Counted from the stretch's first letter, positions 29,410 through 39,301 are shown. The stretch is DNA of 64,000 nucleotides from Thiodiazotropha sp040506975 (GCA_965211775.1 OZ242974.1:1054001-1118000), one strand, 5' to 3'. Made by a program: numbers and translations. The notes: generated from the letters alone by a model not told the origin.

Positions 29410-30969
29410 CCCGGATATTTCATCCATTTGCCGATACTGGCACGAGGAGAAGGCCGGGACGAGAAACAGGATGATACCGGCTCCAAACGCCCCGATTTCT
29501 GGCTGACAGGCACAGCTTCCCCTTACCCCGTTATTTATCAACGTGCCGGGGCAGCACTCATCGCGTGCTATCCTGGCTCCAGCCGTTCGGCCACACTGAA
29601 GAACAATGCCTGGTAAGGAAAGACACTGGAGAGCAGGAAGCGGACACGCCGGGTATTGCGTATCACCACCGCACCCACTTTGAGTAGTTTAAGCCGCAGC
29701 GTGCCGACCTGGGTCTTGGCCAGTTCTGTACCCTGTAAGGCCAAGCGGCGAATCGCTTCCATCAACACATAGGCCAGGCTGGAGAGCAGCAAGCGAAACT
29801 GATTGGTCCACCAATGATGTGCACTGGTGCGATCGGCAAACAGCCCCAGCTGTTGTTCCTTGATGCGGTTTTCCATCTCGCCCCGCGCACAATAGACGTC
29901 GTCGTAAAGGGTTTGGGCATCGCCGTTGAGGTTGGTGACGACAAATCGGGGATTACGCCCTCGCTCACTCACCTCCAGCTTGGCGATCACCGCGCGTCGA
30001 CGGCGCCAGCTGCGTGCACCGTAGCGCAGGCCAAGGAAGACGCGTTGCTTCTGTCCGTTGGCCTTGAAGCATTGCTCGACTGCAGTGAAGTCTTCCTCGA
30101 TCATCCGTTGCAGGCGGTGGTTGCGCGCCAGGCCTACGATGTAGCCAATGCCATGGCGTTCACACCAGCGCAGCATGCGGTGACGACAGAAGCCCGAGTC
30201 GGCTCTCAGGATGATCCGCACCGCCGGCCACGCCTGACGCAAGCGTTTGACCAGCAGGGCGAGGATCGCCCACGCATGTTTCGCCCCGTCGATCTTGCTC
30301 GGGCGCAAATAGCTGACCAGCAGTTGTTCGCCGCAAAACACGTACAACGGGAGAAAGCAGTAGTTATCGTAGTAACCGTGGAAGAAGCGGCCTTCCTGCA
30401 GGCCGTGAACCCGGTCATCGGTGGCGTCGAAGTCCAGGATCAACTCCTCGGGTGGCTCGGCAAACGAGGCGATGAACTGCTCGATCAGGACCTGATGGAT
30501 CGCGACAGCGGTTGCCCGATCTGACCGATTCTCCAGGCGACAGAGCGTGGGTGAACTACCCAGTGCCTGATCCTGTTCCACGGCCGTCTGAAAGGCCAAA
30601 TCTTGTCGCAGACTGTCGTGATCGTTGAGGTCTTCATAGCCCTGGCACAGGGCATAGACCCGCTGGCGTAGTAGAGAAATCTGATCATGTTGCACATAGC
30701 GGCCATCGCGTGGATCAGCGAGAGTGTCATTGACGCCTTCAAGCAATCCCAGCCGTCGGTCCGCTTGTCGTAGCAACAACACGCCGCCATCACTGCTGAT
30801 ATCACCACCGGAAAAATCCGCTTCAACCTGGCGGCGTTTTACCGCTGGAAAAGCAAAACGACCTTGGGTACATTCTGTCACAGGCAAAACCTCGTTCAAT
30901 TTCAGCCTAAGTAACTGAATTCTATTGAACTACACGGGTTTTACCCTCTTTATTTGTGAAATATTCGGG
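29410..30969 (-). mobile_element. IS1380-family element, type a
   Basis: A 1560-bp element. Its ends are CCCGGATATTTCATCC (29410) and, inverted, CCCGAATATTTCAC (30969), agreeing at 12 of the first 13 positions. It is flanked by the 4-bp duplication CTAG at 29406-29409 and 30970-30973. It carries one transposase gene. It directly abuts, via CTAG, a second IS1380-family element of a different type. Confidence 0.88.
29568..30881 (-). CDS. IS1380-family transposase (type a)
   Basis: A DDE transposase of about 437 residues from a GTG at 30881 that follows GAGG; a TTG six codons upstream would give 443. It contains SGGDISSDGGVLLLRQADRR near the N-terminus, LDFDATDD with the first catalytic Asp, RADSGFCRHRML with the second, and ENRIKEQQLGLFADR with the catalytic Glu. 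It differs clearly from the three type-b copies in this window. It appears intact. Confidence 0.92.
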   Translation of the reverse strand: MTECTQGRFAFPAVKRRQVEADFSGGDISSDGGVLLLRQADRRLGLLEGVNDTLADPRDGRYVQHDQISLLRQRVYALCQGYEDLNDHDSLRQDLAFQTAVEQDQALGSSPTLCRLENRSDRATAVAIHQVLIEQFIASFAEPPEELILDFDATDDRVHGLQEGRFFHGYYDNYCFLPLYVFCGEQLLVSYLRPSKIDGAKHAWAILALLVKRLRQAWPAVRIILRADSGFCRHRMLRWCERHGIGYIVGLARNHRLQRMIEEDFTAVEQCFKANGQKQRVFLGLRYGARSWRRRRAVIAKLEVSERGRNPRFVVTNLNGDAQTLYDDVYCARGEMENRIKEQQLGLFADRTSAHHWWTNQFRLLLSSLAYVLMEAIRRLALQGTELAKTQVGTLRLKLLKVGAVVIRNTRRVRFLLSSVFPYQALFFSVAERLEPG

Positions 30970-30973
30970 CTAG

Positions 30974-32541
30974 CCCGCATGTTTCATCCGTTTTTAAATT
31001 TAGCCGGTGATATGGCCAAGCTTGGATGGTTTGCCCTCACTGGGAACCAAACCTCTATCAAGCCCTGATTTTCCACCCTCCGGGCAGACTCCCCCTTACC
31101 CCCATTGTTGATCAACGTGCCGGGGCAGCACTCTGCCGGGCTATCCCGGCTTGAGTCGTGCCGCCACCTGGAAAAACAGCGCCTGATAGGGATAGGTGCT
31201 GGAGAGCAGGAAGCGGATCCGTCGCGTGTTGCGAATGATGACCGCCCCGATCTTGAACAGTTTGAGCCGGATCGTGGTCATCTGTGCACGCGCCAGTTCC
31301 GTGCCCTTCAGCGCGAGGCGCCGGATGGCCTCCATCAGCACATAGGCCAGACTGGACAGCAGTAGACGAAACTGATTGGCCCACCAGTAATGCGCGCTGG
31401 TGCGATCGGCGAACAGCCCCAGTTGCTGCTCCTTGATTCGGTTCTCCATGTCACCACGGGCGCAGTAGAGGTCATCGTAAAGGCGCTGTTTGTCGCCGGC
31501 CAGGTTGGTGACGATGAAGCGTGGATTTGGCCCCTTGTCGGTGACCTCCAGTTTGGCGATCACCTTGCGACGCGTCTTCCAGGTGCTGGCGGCATAGTGA
31601 AACTGAAAGAATTCCCGCATCTTCATGCCGGTTCGCTTCGCCAGTTCCTCAACCCACTGCATGGGCTCACGGATACACCGCAGCAAGGCGTCATTCTTGG
31701 CGATGCCCACGATATAGCCCACAGCGTTGCGCTCGCACCAGCTGAGCATGTGGTGACGGCAAAAGCCGCTATCGCCCCGAAAGATGATACGCACTTCAGG
31801 CCAAGCCCGGCGCAGGCGTTTGACCAACAGCGCCAGAATCGCCCAGGCATGCTTGGGCGCATCGATCCGGCTGGGCCGCAGATAACTCACCAGCAGTTGA
31901 TCGCCACAAAAGACATACAGGGGCAGGAAGCAGTAGTGATCGTAGTAGCCGTGAAAGAAGCGGCCTTCCTGGCGGCCATGCACCGGATCATCCGTGGCGT
32001 CGAAATCCAGGATCAGCTCATCGGGTGGTGCATCATATGAGGCAATGAACTGCTCGAGCAGTAGGTTGTGGACATCAACGGCAACCCGGCGATCGACCCG
32101 GTTCTCCAGCCGACAAAGTGTCGACTGGCTGCCCAGTACCTCCTCGCGTTCGATCGAGCTCTGTAGGGCCGGGTCGGTGCGTAGTGTCTGATGGTCGTTC
32201 AGATCTTCATAACCCAGGCAGAGCCCATAGACTCGCTGGCGCAACAGGCTCAACTGGCTGTGTTCAATATAGCGGGGATCTCGCGGGTCGGGGATGACCG
32301 CATCAACCGCCTCGAGCAATCCCAGACGCCTGTCGATCTCACGCAGCAGCAACACGCCGCCGTCCGAGGTGATATCGCCACCGGAAAACTCGGCTTGAAC
32401 CTTACGGCGTTTTAGGGCTGGAAAATCAAAGGCAGTCTGGGTACAGTTTGTCACAGGCAAAATCCTTTCGATTACAGTGTAAGCAACTGAATTATATCGA
32501 AGTATCAGGATTTTGCCTTTTTAATGCGTGAAATATTGGGG
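30974..32541 (-). mobile_element. IS1380-family element, type b, copy 1
   Basis: A 1568-bp element whose ends CCCGCATGTTTCATCC and CCCCAATATTTCACGC match the two other copies here (40607-42174 and 48688-50255). The flanks are CTAG on the left and CTAA on the right, so this copy alone lacks an exact target duplication. That fits a deletion next to the element. Confidence 0.9.
31141..32454 (-). CDS. IS1380-family transposase (type b, copy 1)
   Basis: A 437-residue DDE transposase from a GTG at 32454, 8 bp after AAGGA; a TTG two codons earlier gives 439. Catalytic motifs are LDFDATDD, RGDSGFCRHHML and ENRIKEQQLGLFADR. The protein is identical to those of copies 2 and 3, so these insertions are recent and probably active. 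Confidence 0.93.
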   Translation of the reverse strand: MTNCTQTAFDFPALKRRKVQAEFSGGDITSDGGVLLLREIDRRLGLLEAVDAVIPDPRDPRYIEHSQLSLLRQRVYGLCLGYEDLNDHQTLRTDPALQSSIEREEVLGSQSTLCRLENRVDRRVAVDVHNLLLEQFIASYDAPPDELILDFDATDDPVHGRQEGRFFHGYYDHYCFLPLYVFCGDQLLVSYLRPSRIDAPKHAWAILALLVKRLRRAWPEVRIIFRGDSGFCRHHMLSWCERNAVGYIVGIAKNDALLRCIREPMQWVEELAKRTGMKMREFFQFHYAASTWKTRRKVIAKLEVTDKGPNPRFIVTNLAGDKQRLYDDLYCARGDMENRIKEQQLGLFADRTSAHYWWANQFRLLLSSLAYVLMEAIRRLALKGTELARAQMTTIRLKLFKIGAVIIRNTRRIRFLLSSTYPYQALFFQVAARLKPG

Positions 32542-32543
32542 CT

Positions 32544-34001
32544 AAATCCACTGTGGTTGAAAATTCCGTCTTTGCCGATCTGGGCCGGGGGAACTGGGCT
32601 TCTTGTAGAGCAAATACGTTGCAGGGTATTGAGTGGGCTAAAAAACCTTGGGAGCTGGTCTCCAATGAGGCGCTTAGAAACCAATCAAGTGAACTGGGTG
32701 CCCTGGTTTCAGGAAAAAGTGAGAAAGTGGAGCCCAATGATGTGGTCCTGCCCGGTACTGTAGTTGCTTGTGCGTCCTCGACAGAACTGACCTATATTTC
32801 AGACAGTAGTCTCGATCTTGTTATCACCGACCCACCTTTTGGTGGTCTCCTTCACTATTCTGAATTAGCGGACTTCTTTTATGTCTGGCTGCGTCTGCCA
32901 TTAGCGTCAAAGTACCCGGATTATTTTTCCGCTGAGTACACACCAAAAACCCTTGAGGCCGTAGCAAACCGTGCAAGAAATCCAGAAGATTCTGACGCTT
33001 TCTACAAAAAGGTGTTGACAGAGTGTTGGCGTGAGGCGGGTCGAAAGCTTAAGCCCGGTGGCATTCTGTCCTTTACATTCCATCACAGTGAAGATGAGCC
33101 TTGGTTGGATGTACTGGAAAGCTTATTTAATGCAGGTTACTACCTGGAAGCTACATATCCCATCAGGAGCGATGAAACTAAAGGACAAGGCGCAAAACCC
33201 GGAACCTTTGGCTCGCAGACCATCGAATACGACATTATCCACGTCTGCCGAAAACGTATCGAAGCCCCTCGTAAAATCTCCTGGGCACGCCTGCGACGCC
33301 AGATTCTGGCGGATGTGCGTCAGCTTCAAAGCATTCTGGAGCATCACCAGAATGAGGGCCTGCCCAAGGCCGATATTCAGGTGATCAAGCGAGGAAAGGC
33401 GCTGGAATATTTCTCCCGCCACTATGGTCAGGTCTATGTGGAAGAGGGCCGTGAGTTTACGGTCAAAGAGGCGCTGGTGGGCATTAACCAGTTGCTGGAC
33501 GACCAGGCGGAAGGCGAGAGCGGCAGCACGCCGGTGAAGTGCGAGCCTATCTCGCGACAGTTCTTGCGTATTTTTCATCAAACCCTGGAAGTGCCCCGCG
33601 ACCAGATGCAGAAGTACCTGCGGGGTACCGGTATCGGTCCCAGTGATTTTGTCTGCCGGGGCTGGTCAGAGGAAAAGCGCAAGGTGTTCCACTGGGTATC
33701 GCCGCTGGCGTTTGCCCAGGAGCGCGTCGCCAAGTTTCACAACCTGCACCGGGATTTGGATCAGGCTATGGTTCTGGTGGGGGCCTGTTTTGCCGATAGC
33801 GGGATAAACGTGAGAAAGCTGCTGAACAGTGAGTTCAAGCCGCATCCAGCCTTGGGTGATCTGCTGAACTGGTGGGTGGCCAATGGCGGCAGTAGTGAAA
33901 TGCGCAATGCGGCCACTACCGCCCGCCAGCTCTATAGCACATGGGCCGCCAACAATCAGCAGATCGTACAGCAGCAGTTGACGCTGTTTGATATGGAATA
34001 G
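32544..34001 (+). pseudogene. DUF1156-type DNA methylase, 3' fragment
   Basis: A 485-codon open frame continues the methylase after the IS pair (KSTVVENSVFADLGRGNWAS). It contains the catalytic motif IV as TDPPFGG, then LLHYSELADFFYVWLRL and GGILSFTFHH, and a C-terminal helical domain. The first possible start inside it is a GTG at 32553 without a ribosome-binding site. Codon phase at the flanking CTAA differs from that at the left CTAG, so simple loss of the ISs would not restore the gene. From recollection of the family, a middle stretch of roughly 150-200 residues seems missing. Confidence 0.82.
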
Positions 34002-34012
34002 GGAGCATCACC

Positions 34013-34525
34013 GTGAATTCACCGCTGACCGACGATGTATGGAAACGCAAGGGCATTAACATTCTCTGGAGTGGTCACGCCCTGGCGGAACTGCAAGCCG
34101 CCTCACAGGTGATTAGCCTGCGCCGCTTCTTCGAGCTGCAACAGCAGGACTGGCCGGAAAGCGACATCCCCTGGGTGGGTGAATCCGCCCTGATGATTGC
34201 CGGCCTGGACGTGGCGGTGGATGCCTTGCCCATTGAAGAGGCCGAACACTGGATCGAGCAGCAGGTGTACAGCAAGATCCTGGATTTTCAGGACTGCTTT
34301 GAGGGTCAGGCTTCACTGATCTTCTGGATGGCGGATGAAAAACGGTGGTACGAGGTGCCTGGCGATAACGCCTACGAATGGTATCTGGACGGCCCCTACA
34401 AGGGCCAGCGCCTGGCCCTGGGGCGGTGTATCTGGAACGGTGCCCAGAATGGCGTGCGGCGAATCGAAATCACTGTGGGCGGTAAAGCTCAATGGATTGG
34501 GTTGCATCACCACCGGATTTCATGA
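34013..34525 (+). CDS. Hypothetical protein of defence cluster
   Basis: A 170-residue acidic protein starting at GTG 34013 with GGGAG upstream, 11 bp after the methylase stop. It is rich in tryptophan (IPWVGESALMIAGLDVAV; LIFWMADEKRWYEV; YEWYLDGPYKGQRLALGR) and has no visible catalytic motif, signal or membrane span. Its position inside the cluster implies a defence role, perhaps as a structural or adaptor subunit. Family not recognised. Confidence 0.65.
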   Translation: MNSPLTDDVWKRKGINILWSGHALAELQAASQVISLRRFFELQQQDWPESDIPWVGESALMIAGLDVAVDALPIEEAEHWIEQQVYSKILDFQDCFEGQASLIFWMADEKRWYEVPGDNAYEWYLDGPYKGQRLALGRCIWNGAQNGVRRIEITVGGKAQWIGLHHHRIS

Positions 34526-34670
34526 GCCTGAGCCCAGCTCGTGTCTGATCGGCTGGTTAAGTGTGTTTGGGGTATCGAACGGAGAGAATAATAAATAACA
34601 TATAAATTGCACAATATCATCAATAATGTTAGTGTGCGTTTATTGAGATATTAATCAGGGTGCCCCGACT

Positions 34671-35735
34671 ATGGTTGCGGATACCGTACTCACCGAAACT
34701 AGGCAGTACCTGCTGGATGTGCTGGGCGAAGAGGCCATCAGTGGTGCCTGGGCCAAGCCCTGGTCCGAGGCCGACCGATTGCCCTTCTTCCTGCAAACCC
34801 CCTACACCTATTATCAGGCCAAGCTGTTTGGAAATCCCTGCCTGCTGATGCTGGCCAGTACTCCGGAAGGGGAGACCCCGGCGGTAGTGCGCAAGCACTG
34901 GCAGGCGGTGAGCGAGCACTTTAAGGGCGATGTCATCTACCTGATTGCGGCCGTCAGCTCCTATAACCGCAAGCGGCTGATCGAGCAGCGGGTGCCCTTT
35001 CTGGTGCCGGGTAACCAGCTCTATCTGCCTGCATTGGGGGTGGACCTGCGGGAGTACTTCAAACCTGGTCGGCAAATCGAAACGGCCCATCTGAGCGCCC
35101 CAGCCCAGGTGGTGGTGTTAAGGGAGATCCTGCACCGCGACTGTTCCGGTCTTCCCGCGAAGGATCTGGCTCGTATGCTGGGCTACAGCCCCATGACCAT
35201 CACCCGTGCCATCAATGAGCTGACTGACCGGGAACTGGCCGTGGCCGAGAAGGTGGGGCGGGAAAAACACCTGCGCTTTCCCACTAGCGGCCACGACCTG
35301 TGGGAGGCTGCTCAACCCGTGCTGAAAAGCCCGGTCACCAAGCGGATTTGGGTAGTTTGGCGGGATAGGGATAGGAAGAAGGTGGATTTCCAGGGGCGCA
35401 TGGCCGGAGAATCCGCCCTGGCCCATTACACCGCGCTGGCGGAGACCGGTACCAGCCAGTGGGCGATTACCTCCGATGCCTGGTCTACACTGGCGAGGCG
35501 TGAGAATGTGCATGTATTGGCAAGCCAGGTTTCGGATGACAACGATTATTTCCGCAAAGACCGGGAGGCGACGGAGTTGGAGCTGTGGGCCTATAACCCG
35601 GATGTCATTACGCCAGGTGAATCGTGGGTTGACCCGTTGTCACTCTGGTTGAGCTTTGCAACGAACACGGATGAGCGCGTTGAAATGGCGCGGGAAAATT
35701 TATTGGAACAGGTATGGAGCAGGTTGCCATGGTAA
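34671..35735 (+). CDS. Winged-HTH protein, possible antitoxin of AbiE-like pair
   Basis: A 354-residue protein with a MarR-type winged helix in its middle (LPAKDLARMLGYSPMTITRAINELTDRELAV, about residues 163-193). The N-terminal half is a separate fold and the C-terminal half resembles the AbiEi-type C-terminal region only loosely. It follows a 145-bp AT-rich gap, the largest within the cluster, so the pair may have its own promoter. It overlaps the nucleotidyltransferase gene by 7 bp. AbiEi proteins repress their own operon and counteract AbiEii in known type IV systems. Confidence 0.65.
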   Translation: MVADTVLTETRQYLLDVLGEEAISGAWAKPWSEADRLPFFLQTPYTYYQAKLFGNPCLLMLASTPEGETPAVVRKHWQAVSEHFKGDVIYLIAAVSSYNRKRLIEQRVPFLVPGNQLYLPALGVDLREYFKPGRQIETAHLSAPAQVVVLREILHRDCSGLPAKDLARMLGYSPMTITRAINELTDRELAVAEKVGREKHLRFPTSGHDLWEAAQPVLKSPVTKRIWVVWRDRDRKKVDFQGRMAGESALAHYTALAETGTSQWAITSDAWSTLARRENVHVLASQVSDDNDYFRKDREATELELWAYNPDVITPGESWVDPLSLWLSFATNTDERVEMARENLLEQVWSRLPW

Positions 35736-36490
35736 AAGGCCTAGACATCTTCAGAGAGCATTTCAAGGATTTTAAGGATAGCTATGTGCTGATTGGCGGA
35801 GTGGCTTGCTACCTGGTCATGGAAGAGGCGGGTGTGGATTTCCGGGCTACCAAGGATCTGGATATTGTATTGTGCGCGGAAGCCCTTGATGCCGCGTTTA
35901 TCGCCCACTTCTGGGAATTCGTAAAAGCCGGAGGTTACCAGAATCAGCAGAAAAGCACGGGCAATAAGCAGTTCTACCGGTTCGACAAGCCAGAGACCGA
36001 AGGCTTCCCTTATATGTTGGAGCTATTCTCCAGAGTGCCGGATCAATTGGATCTCACAGAGGATGCTCATCTAACGCCCATACCTGCCGATGAGGAAATT
36101 TCGAGTCTGTCAGCCATTCTGTTGGATGACGATTATTACCAGTGTATTCAGAATGGCAAAGCCGTGATCGACGATGTACCGATATTGGGCGCTGAGTATA
36201 TTCTTCCCTTCAAAGCCAGAGCCTGGCTCGATCTTACCCAGCGCAAGGTGGCGGGAGAGGGGATTGACAGCAAGGCCATTAAAAAACATCGCAATGATGT
36301 CTTTCGTCTGTCTGTGTTGCTTGCGCCTGATCAACGGGTCGATGTGGCCGATTCCATCAAGCGGGATATGGCGGAGTTCTTAGCCGCGATGGCGGCTGAA
36401 GAGGGGCTGAGTCTTAAAGATTTCGGTGTCACTAGCACTCTTGAAGAGGTATTGGTAAGCCTCCGCAGCATTTATCAGCTGGAGGCGTGA
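35729..36490 (+). CDS. AbiEii-like nucleotidyltransferase, possible toxin
   Basis: About 253 residues from the ATG at 35729, 9 bp after GGAG; an ATG at 35714 in the same frame is the alternative. It has the minimal nucleotidyltransferase signature: YVLIGGVACYLVM (GG) followed by TKDLDIVL (DxD). The downstream helical part (PFKARAWLDLTQRK; KKHRNDVFRL) is typical of AbiEii-type enzymes, which inactivate tRNAs in studied cases. Overlap with the winged-HTH gene supports a toxin-antitoxin-like pair built into the defence cluster. Confidence 0.75.
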   Translation: MVKGLDIFREHFKDFKDSYVLIGGVACYLVMEEAGVDFRATKDLDIVLCAEALDAAFIAHFWEFVKAGGYQNQQKSTGNKQFYRFDKPETEGFPYMLELFSRVPDQLDLTEDAHLTPIPADEEISSLSAILLDDDYYQCIQNGKAVIDDVPILGAEYILPFKARAWLDLTQRKVAGEGIDSKAIKKHRNDVFRLSVLLAPDQRVDVADSIKRDMAEFLAAMAAEEGLSLKDFGVTSTLEEVLVSLRSIYQLEA

Positions 36491-36544
36491 CAAGATGATA
36501 TTTGCTTTGCCTGCACTCGCCGAAACCGAAATAGGAGTTGCTGC

Positions 36545-39301
36545 GTGTCTGAACTAACCGATCTACAGCCCGGCTCCCGCGTCAGCCACAACGATTTCGG
36601 CCAGGGCGTTGTTATCAGTGCGGCCGATGATTACGCTCGTGTGTTCTTCCCGGCTGGGGAGCGGCAAGTACCCCTTACGGCACTGAAGCCGGTACTGGGT
36701 CACAATGAAACCGTGGTCAGTAACGTGGTGGCCAGTGAGGAGCGCGCCATACAGGTGTGGCTAAGCTGGCAGGCGCATGAGCTGCCGTTGCTGGTCAGTG
36801 CCAGCTCACTGACATCAGCCAAGATAGACTTACTGCCACACCAGGTGGTGCTGACGCACCGTGTTGCCATGGCAAGCCCGCGCCGCTTTCTGATTGCCGA
36901 TGAAGTGGGTCTGGGTAAAACCATCGAAACGGCGCTGATACTTCGTGAACTAGCCAGTAGAGGAGAATTGAACCGGGCATTGATGGTGGTGCCGGCAGGG
37001 TTGGTCAATAACTGGCACCGGGAATTGAACGAAGTGTTCAATCTGAATTTTGAGGTGTTCGGCCGAGAGGGTGATGTCAGCGACCGCCGCACCAATGCCT
37101 TTGTGAAGCACAACCTGTTGATTGCCAGCATCGATACCCTCAAGCGTAAGGCTCGCGTAAAGAAACTGATGGAGGCGCCGCGCTGGGATCTGGTGGTATT
37201 TGATGAGGCCCAACACCTGACCGCCTATAAATCCGGGGGTAAAACCAAAAAGACCGAAAACTTCAAATTGGCCGAAGTGCTTAGGGATCATTCTCGGGAT
37301 CTGATTTTGCTGTCAGCCACACCACACCAGGGTGATCACTTCAGGTTCTGGAAACTGATTCAGTTGCTGGACCCAACCCTATTTCAAAATGAGCAGGAGA
37401 TGGTGGAAGAGCGCCATCGTCTGAACCCATATATTTTTCGTCGTACCAAGGCTGATGCCTGCCGGGCAGATGGCAGTACCCTGTTTGCCCGCCGCTGGGT
37501 GCATACCGAAGCCTTTGTCATGTCGGACTACGAGCGAAGGTTCTACCAGGCGCTGAACGAGTACCTGGCGGATGGCTTTGCACTGGCCAAGAAACAGGGC
37601 GGCAAAGGCCGGGCGCTTGGGTTTGTTATGACGATCTTTCAAAAGATCGCCGCTTCCAGCTTTGCTGCCGTTCACCGCACACTGCGGCGACGCTTAATTG
37701 CGCTGACGGTACAGGAAGGCCTCATGCACGATGGCAGTCTGGATATCGACGCCCGTGACGAGGCATATAAAGAGGCCCGCGAGCTGATTCGCACCGAATT
37801 TTCCTTGGGACAGGGTCGCATGGCAGACCTGGAAATCGAGCGCATCCACAATGATCTGAAGCGACGCTTACTGAAGAAAATGGATGAGGATCAGCTGGCC
37901 CTGGCTTCAAACGAATTTGCTGACGAGCTGGAGACCTCCGCTGCTGAAGATGCTGCCATGAATGCTGTGGCTTATGCGCTGCCAGAAGAGCGATTCCGTA
38001 TCAAAAGTCTATTGCAGCTCTTTCCCCAGATGCGGGAAACCAAAGTAGAAAAACTGCTCACCGCCCTGGGTACCTTGTGGCAGCAGAACCCACAAGAACG
38101 AGTTGTGATCTTTGCCACGTACCTGGGTACTGTTGAAATGCTTGGTGAACAGATCGAGCAGGCCTACCCTGGACAAGGTGTGGTAGTGCTCAAAGGCGGT
38201 GACCATGGCAGTAAACTGGCAGCTGAAAAGCGCTTCAAGCAGGCCTCTGGCCCCAGAGTGATGATCTGCACCGCTGCGGGTCGAGAGGGCATCAACCTGC
38301 AACATGCCCGTATCTTGTTCAATTTTGACCTGCCCTGGAATCCGATGGATGTAGAGCAGCGGATTGGTCGGATACACCGTTACGGTCAGCAGGATACGGC
38401 CCAGGTTTACAATCTGGTGCTGGGTGACACCATCGAAGGCAAGATATTCCTGCTGCTGGATGAGAAGCTGGAGGATATTGCCAAGGCCGTGGGCAAGGTG
38501 GATGAGCATGGCAATATCGGTGAGGACCTGCGCGCCCAAATTCTTGGACAACTGTCTGAACGCATCAACTACCAGCAACTCTACGCCCAGGCGCTACAAG
38601 ACCCAGAGCTGAAGCGGACCAGGCTTGAGCTGAATGCCGCCATGGACAATGCGGCTGCCGCGAAAGACGCGGTATTTGAGCTGTTCCAGGATCTCGACCG
38701 CTTCAGCTTGGATGACTATGCGCCTCTAGCCGATACCAGTGAGGCGATGCAAAGGCTGGTGGAGTTCGTGGCAAAGGCCGCTTCCCTGGAGGGAGGGGTG
38801 CTTGAACAGGGGGCTGAAAATGCCTACTGGCTCTATGATAACCAACGGCAGACAAGGAGCGCCTTCGTTACCGATCGGGATGAGGCCAACGAGGACGATT
38901 CCGTTGAACTGGTGGGGTTGGATCATCCCATCATCTCCCAAATGATGGAAACATGGCGCGATTGCCCCAGCGATCAATTGTCGGTCGCTGTAATATCACC
39001 AGATGGCCAAACCGGTGCTTTAGGCATTTGGTTGGTAGAGACGCACGACGAAAAGGGTAAAGCCGTCCGTTCGATAATCAAACTGGGTATGAAGCATGAT
39101 GGTCACAGGGTGCCCGGCTGGGAGAGGCAAGTGAACCATTTGCTAGCAGCAACCCCTGGTGTGCAAGGTGGCAGCTCATCTCCAGAGATGCTTAAGAGTA
39201 TGGAGTCACTATTAGATAGAGAGATCCGGCACCGTTGGGTTGCAAGCGAGGGTCAACCGTATTCGGCAAGACTCATCGGCTGGGTCAGTGTGGTTACTTG
39301 A
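36545..39301 (+). CDS. SNF2-family helicase of defence cluster
   Basis: A 918-residue SF2 protein starting at GTG 36545, 8 bp after AGGAG. An N-terminal Tudor-like segment (GSRVSHNDFGQGVVIS) precedes the helicase core: DEVGLGKTIE at about 119-128, DEAQH at about 220, SATPHQGD, and the C-terminal lobe with TAAGREGINLQ and QRIGRIHRYGQ at about 604-614. The build is like RapA and the DrmD helicase of class 1 DISARM. A further domain of about 250 residues completes the C-terminus. It is the last gene before the right end of the island. Confidence 0.88.
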   Translation: MSELTDLQPGSRVSHNDFGQGVVISAADDYARVFFPAGERQVPLTALKPVLGHNETVVSNVVASEERAIQVWLSWQAHELPLLVSASSLTSAKIDLLPHQVVLTHRVAMASPRRFLIADEVGLGKTIETALILRELASRGELNRALMVVPAGLVNNWHRELNEVFNLNFEVFGREGDVSDRRTNAFVKHNLLIASIDTLKRKARVKKLMEAPRWDLVVFDEAQHLTAYKSGGKTKKTENFKLAEVLRDHSRDLILLSATPHQGDHFRFWKLIQLLDPTLFQNEQEMVEERHRLNPYIFRRTKADACRADGSTLFARRWVHTEAFVMSDYERRFYQALNEYLADGFALAKKQGGKGRALGFVMTIFQKIAASSFAAVHRTLRRRLIALTVQEGLMHDGSLDIDARDEAYKEARELIRTEFSLGQGRMADLEIERIHNDLKRRLLKKMDEDQLALASNEFADELETSAAEDAAMNAVAYALPEERFRIKSLLQLFPQMRETKVEKLLTALGTLWQQNPQERVVIFATYLGTVEMLGEQIEQAYPGQGVVVLKGGDHGSKLAAEKRFKQASGPRVMICTAAGREGINLQHARILFNFDLPWNPMDVEQRIGRIHRYGQQDTAQVYNLVLGDTIEGKIFLLLDEKLEDIAKAVGKVDEHGNIGEDLRAQILGQLSERINYQQLYAQALQDPELKRTRLELNAAMDNAAAAKDAVFELFQDLDRFSLDDYAPLADTSEAMQRLVEFVAKAASLEGGVLEQGAENAYWLYDNQRQTRSAFVTDRDEANEDDSVELVGLDHPIISQMMETWRDCPSDQLSVAVISPDGQTGALGIWLVETHDEKGKAVRSIIKLGMKHDGHRVPGWERQVNHLLAATPGVQGGSSSPEMLKSMESLLDREIRHRWVASEGQPYSARLIGWVSVVT

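Noticed and set aside
31390..32040. 216-codon frames antisense to IS1380 transposases (also in copies 2 and 3)
   Set aside because: Shadow frames of a GC-rich transposase gene, with no family features.
24371..39301. Canonical BREX or DISARM system
   Set aside because: No BrxL, BrxC or PglX for BREX and no DrmA/DrmB/DrmC for DISARM are encoded; only single shared parts occur.
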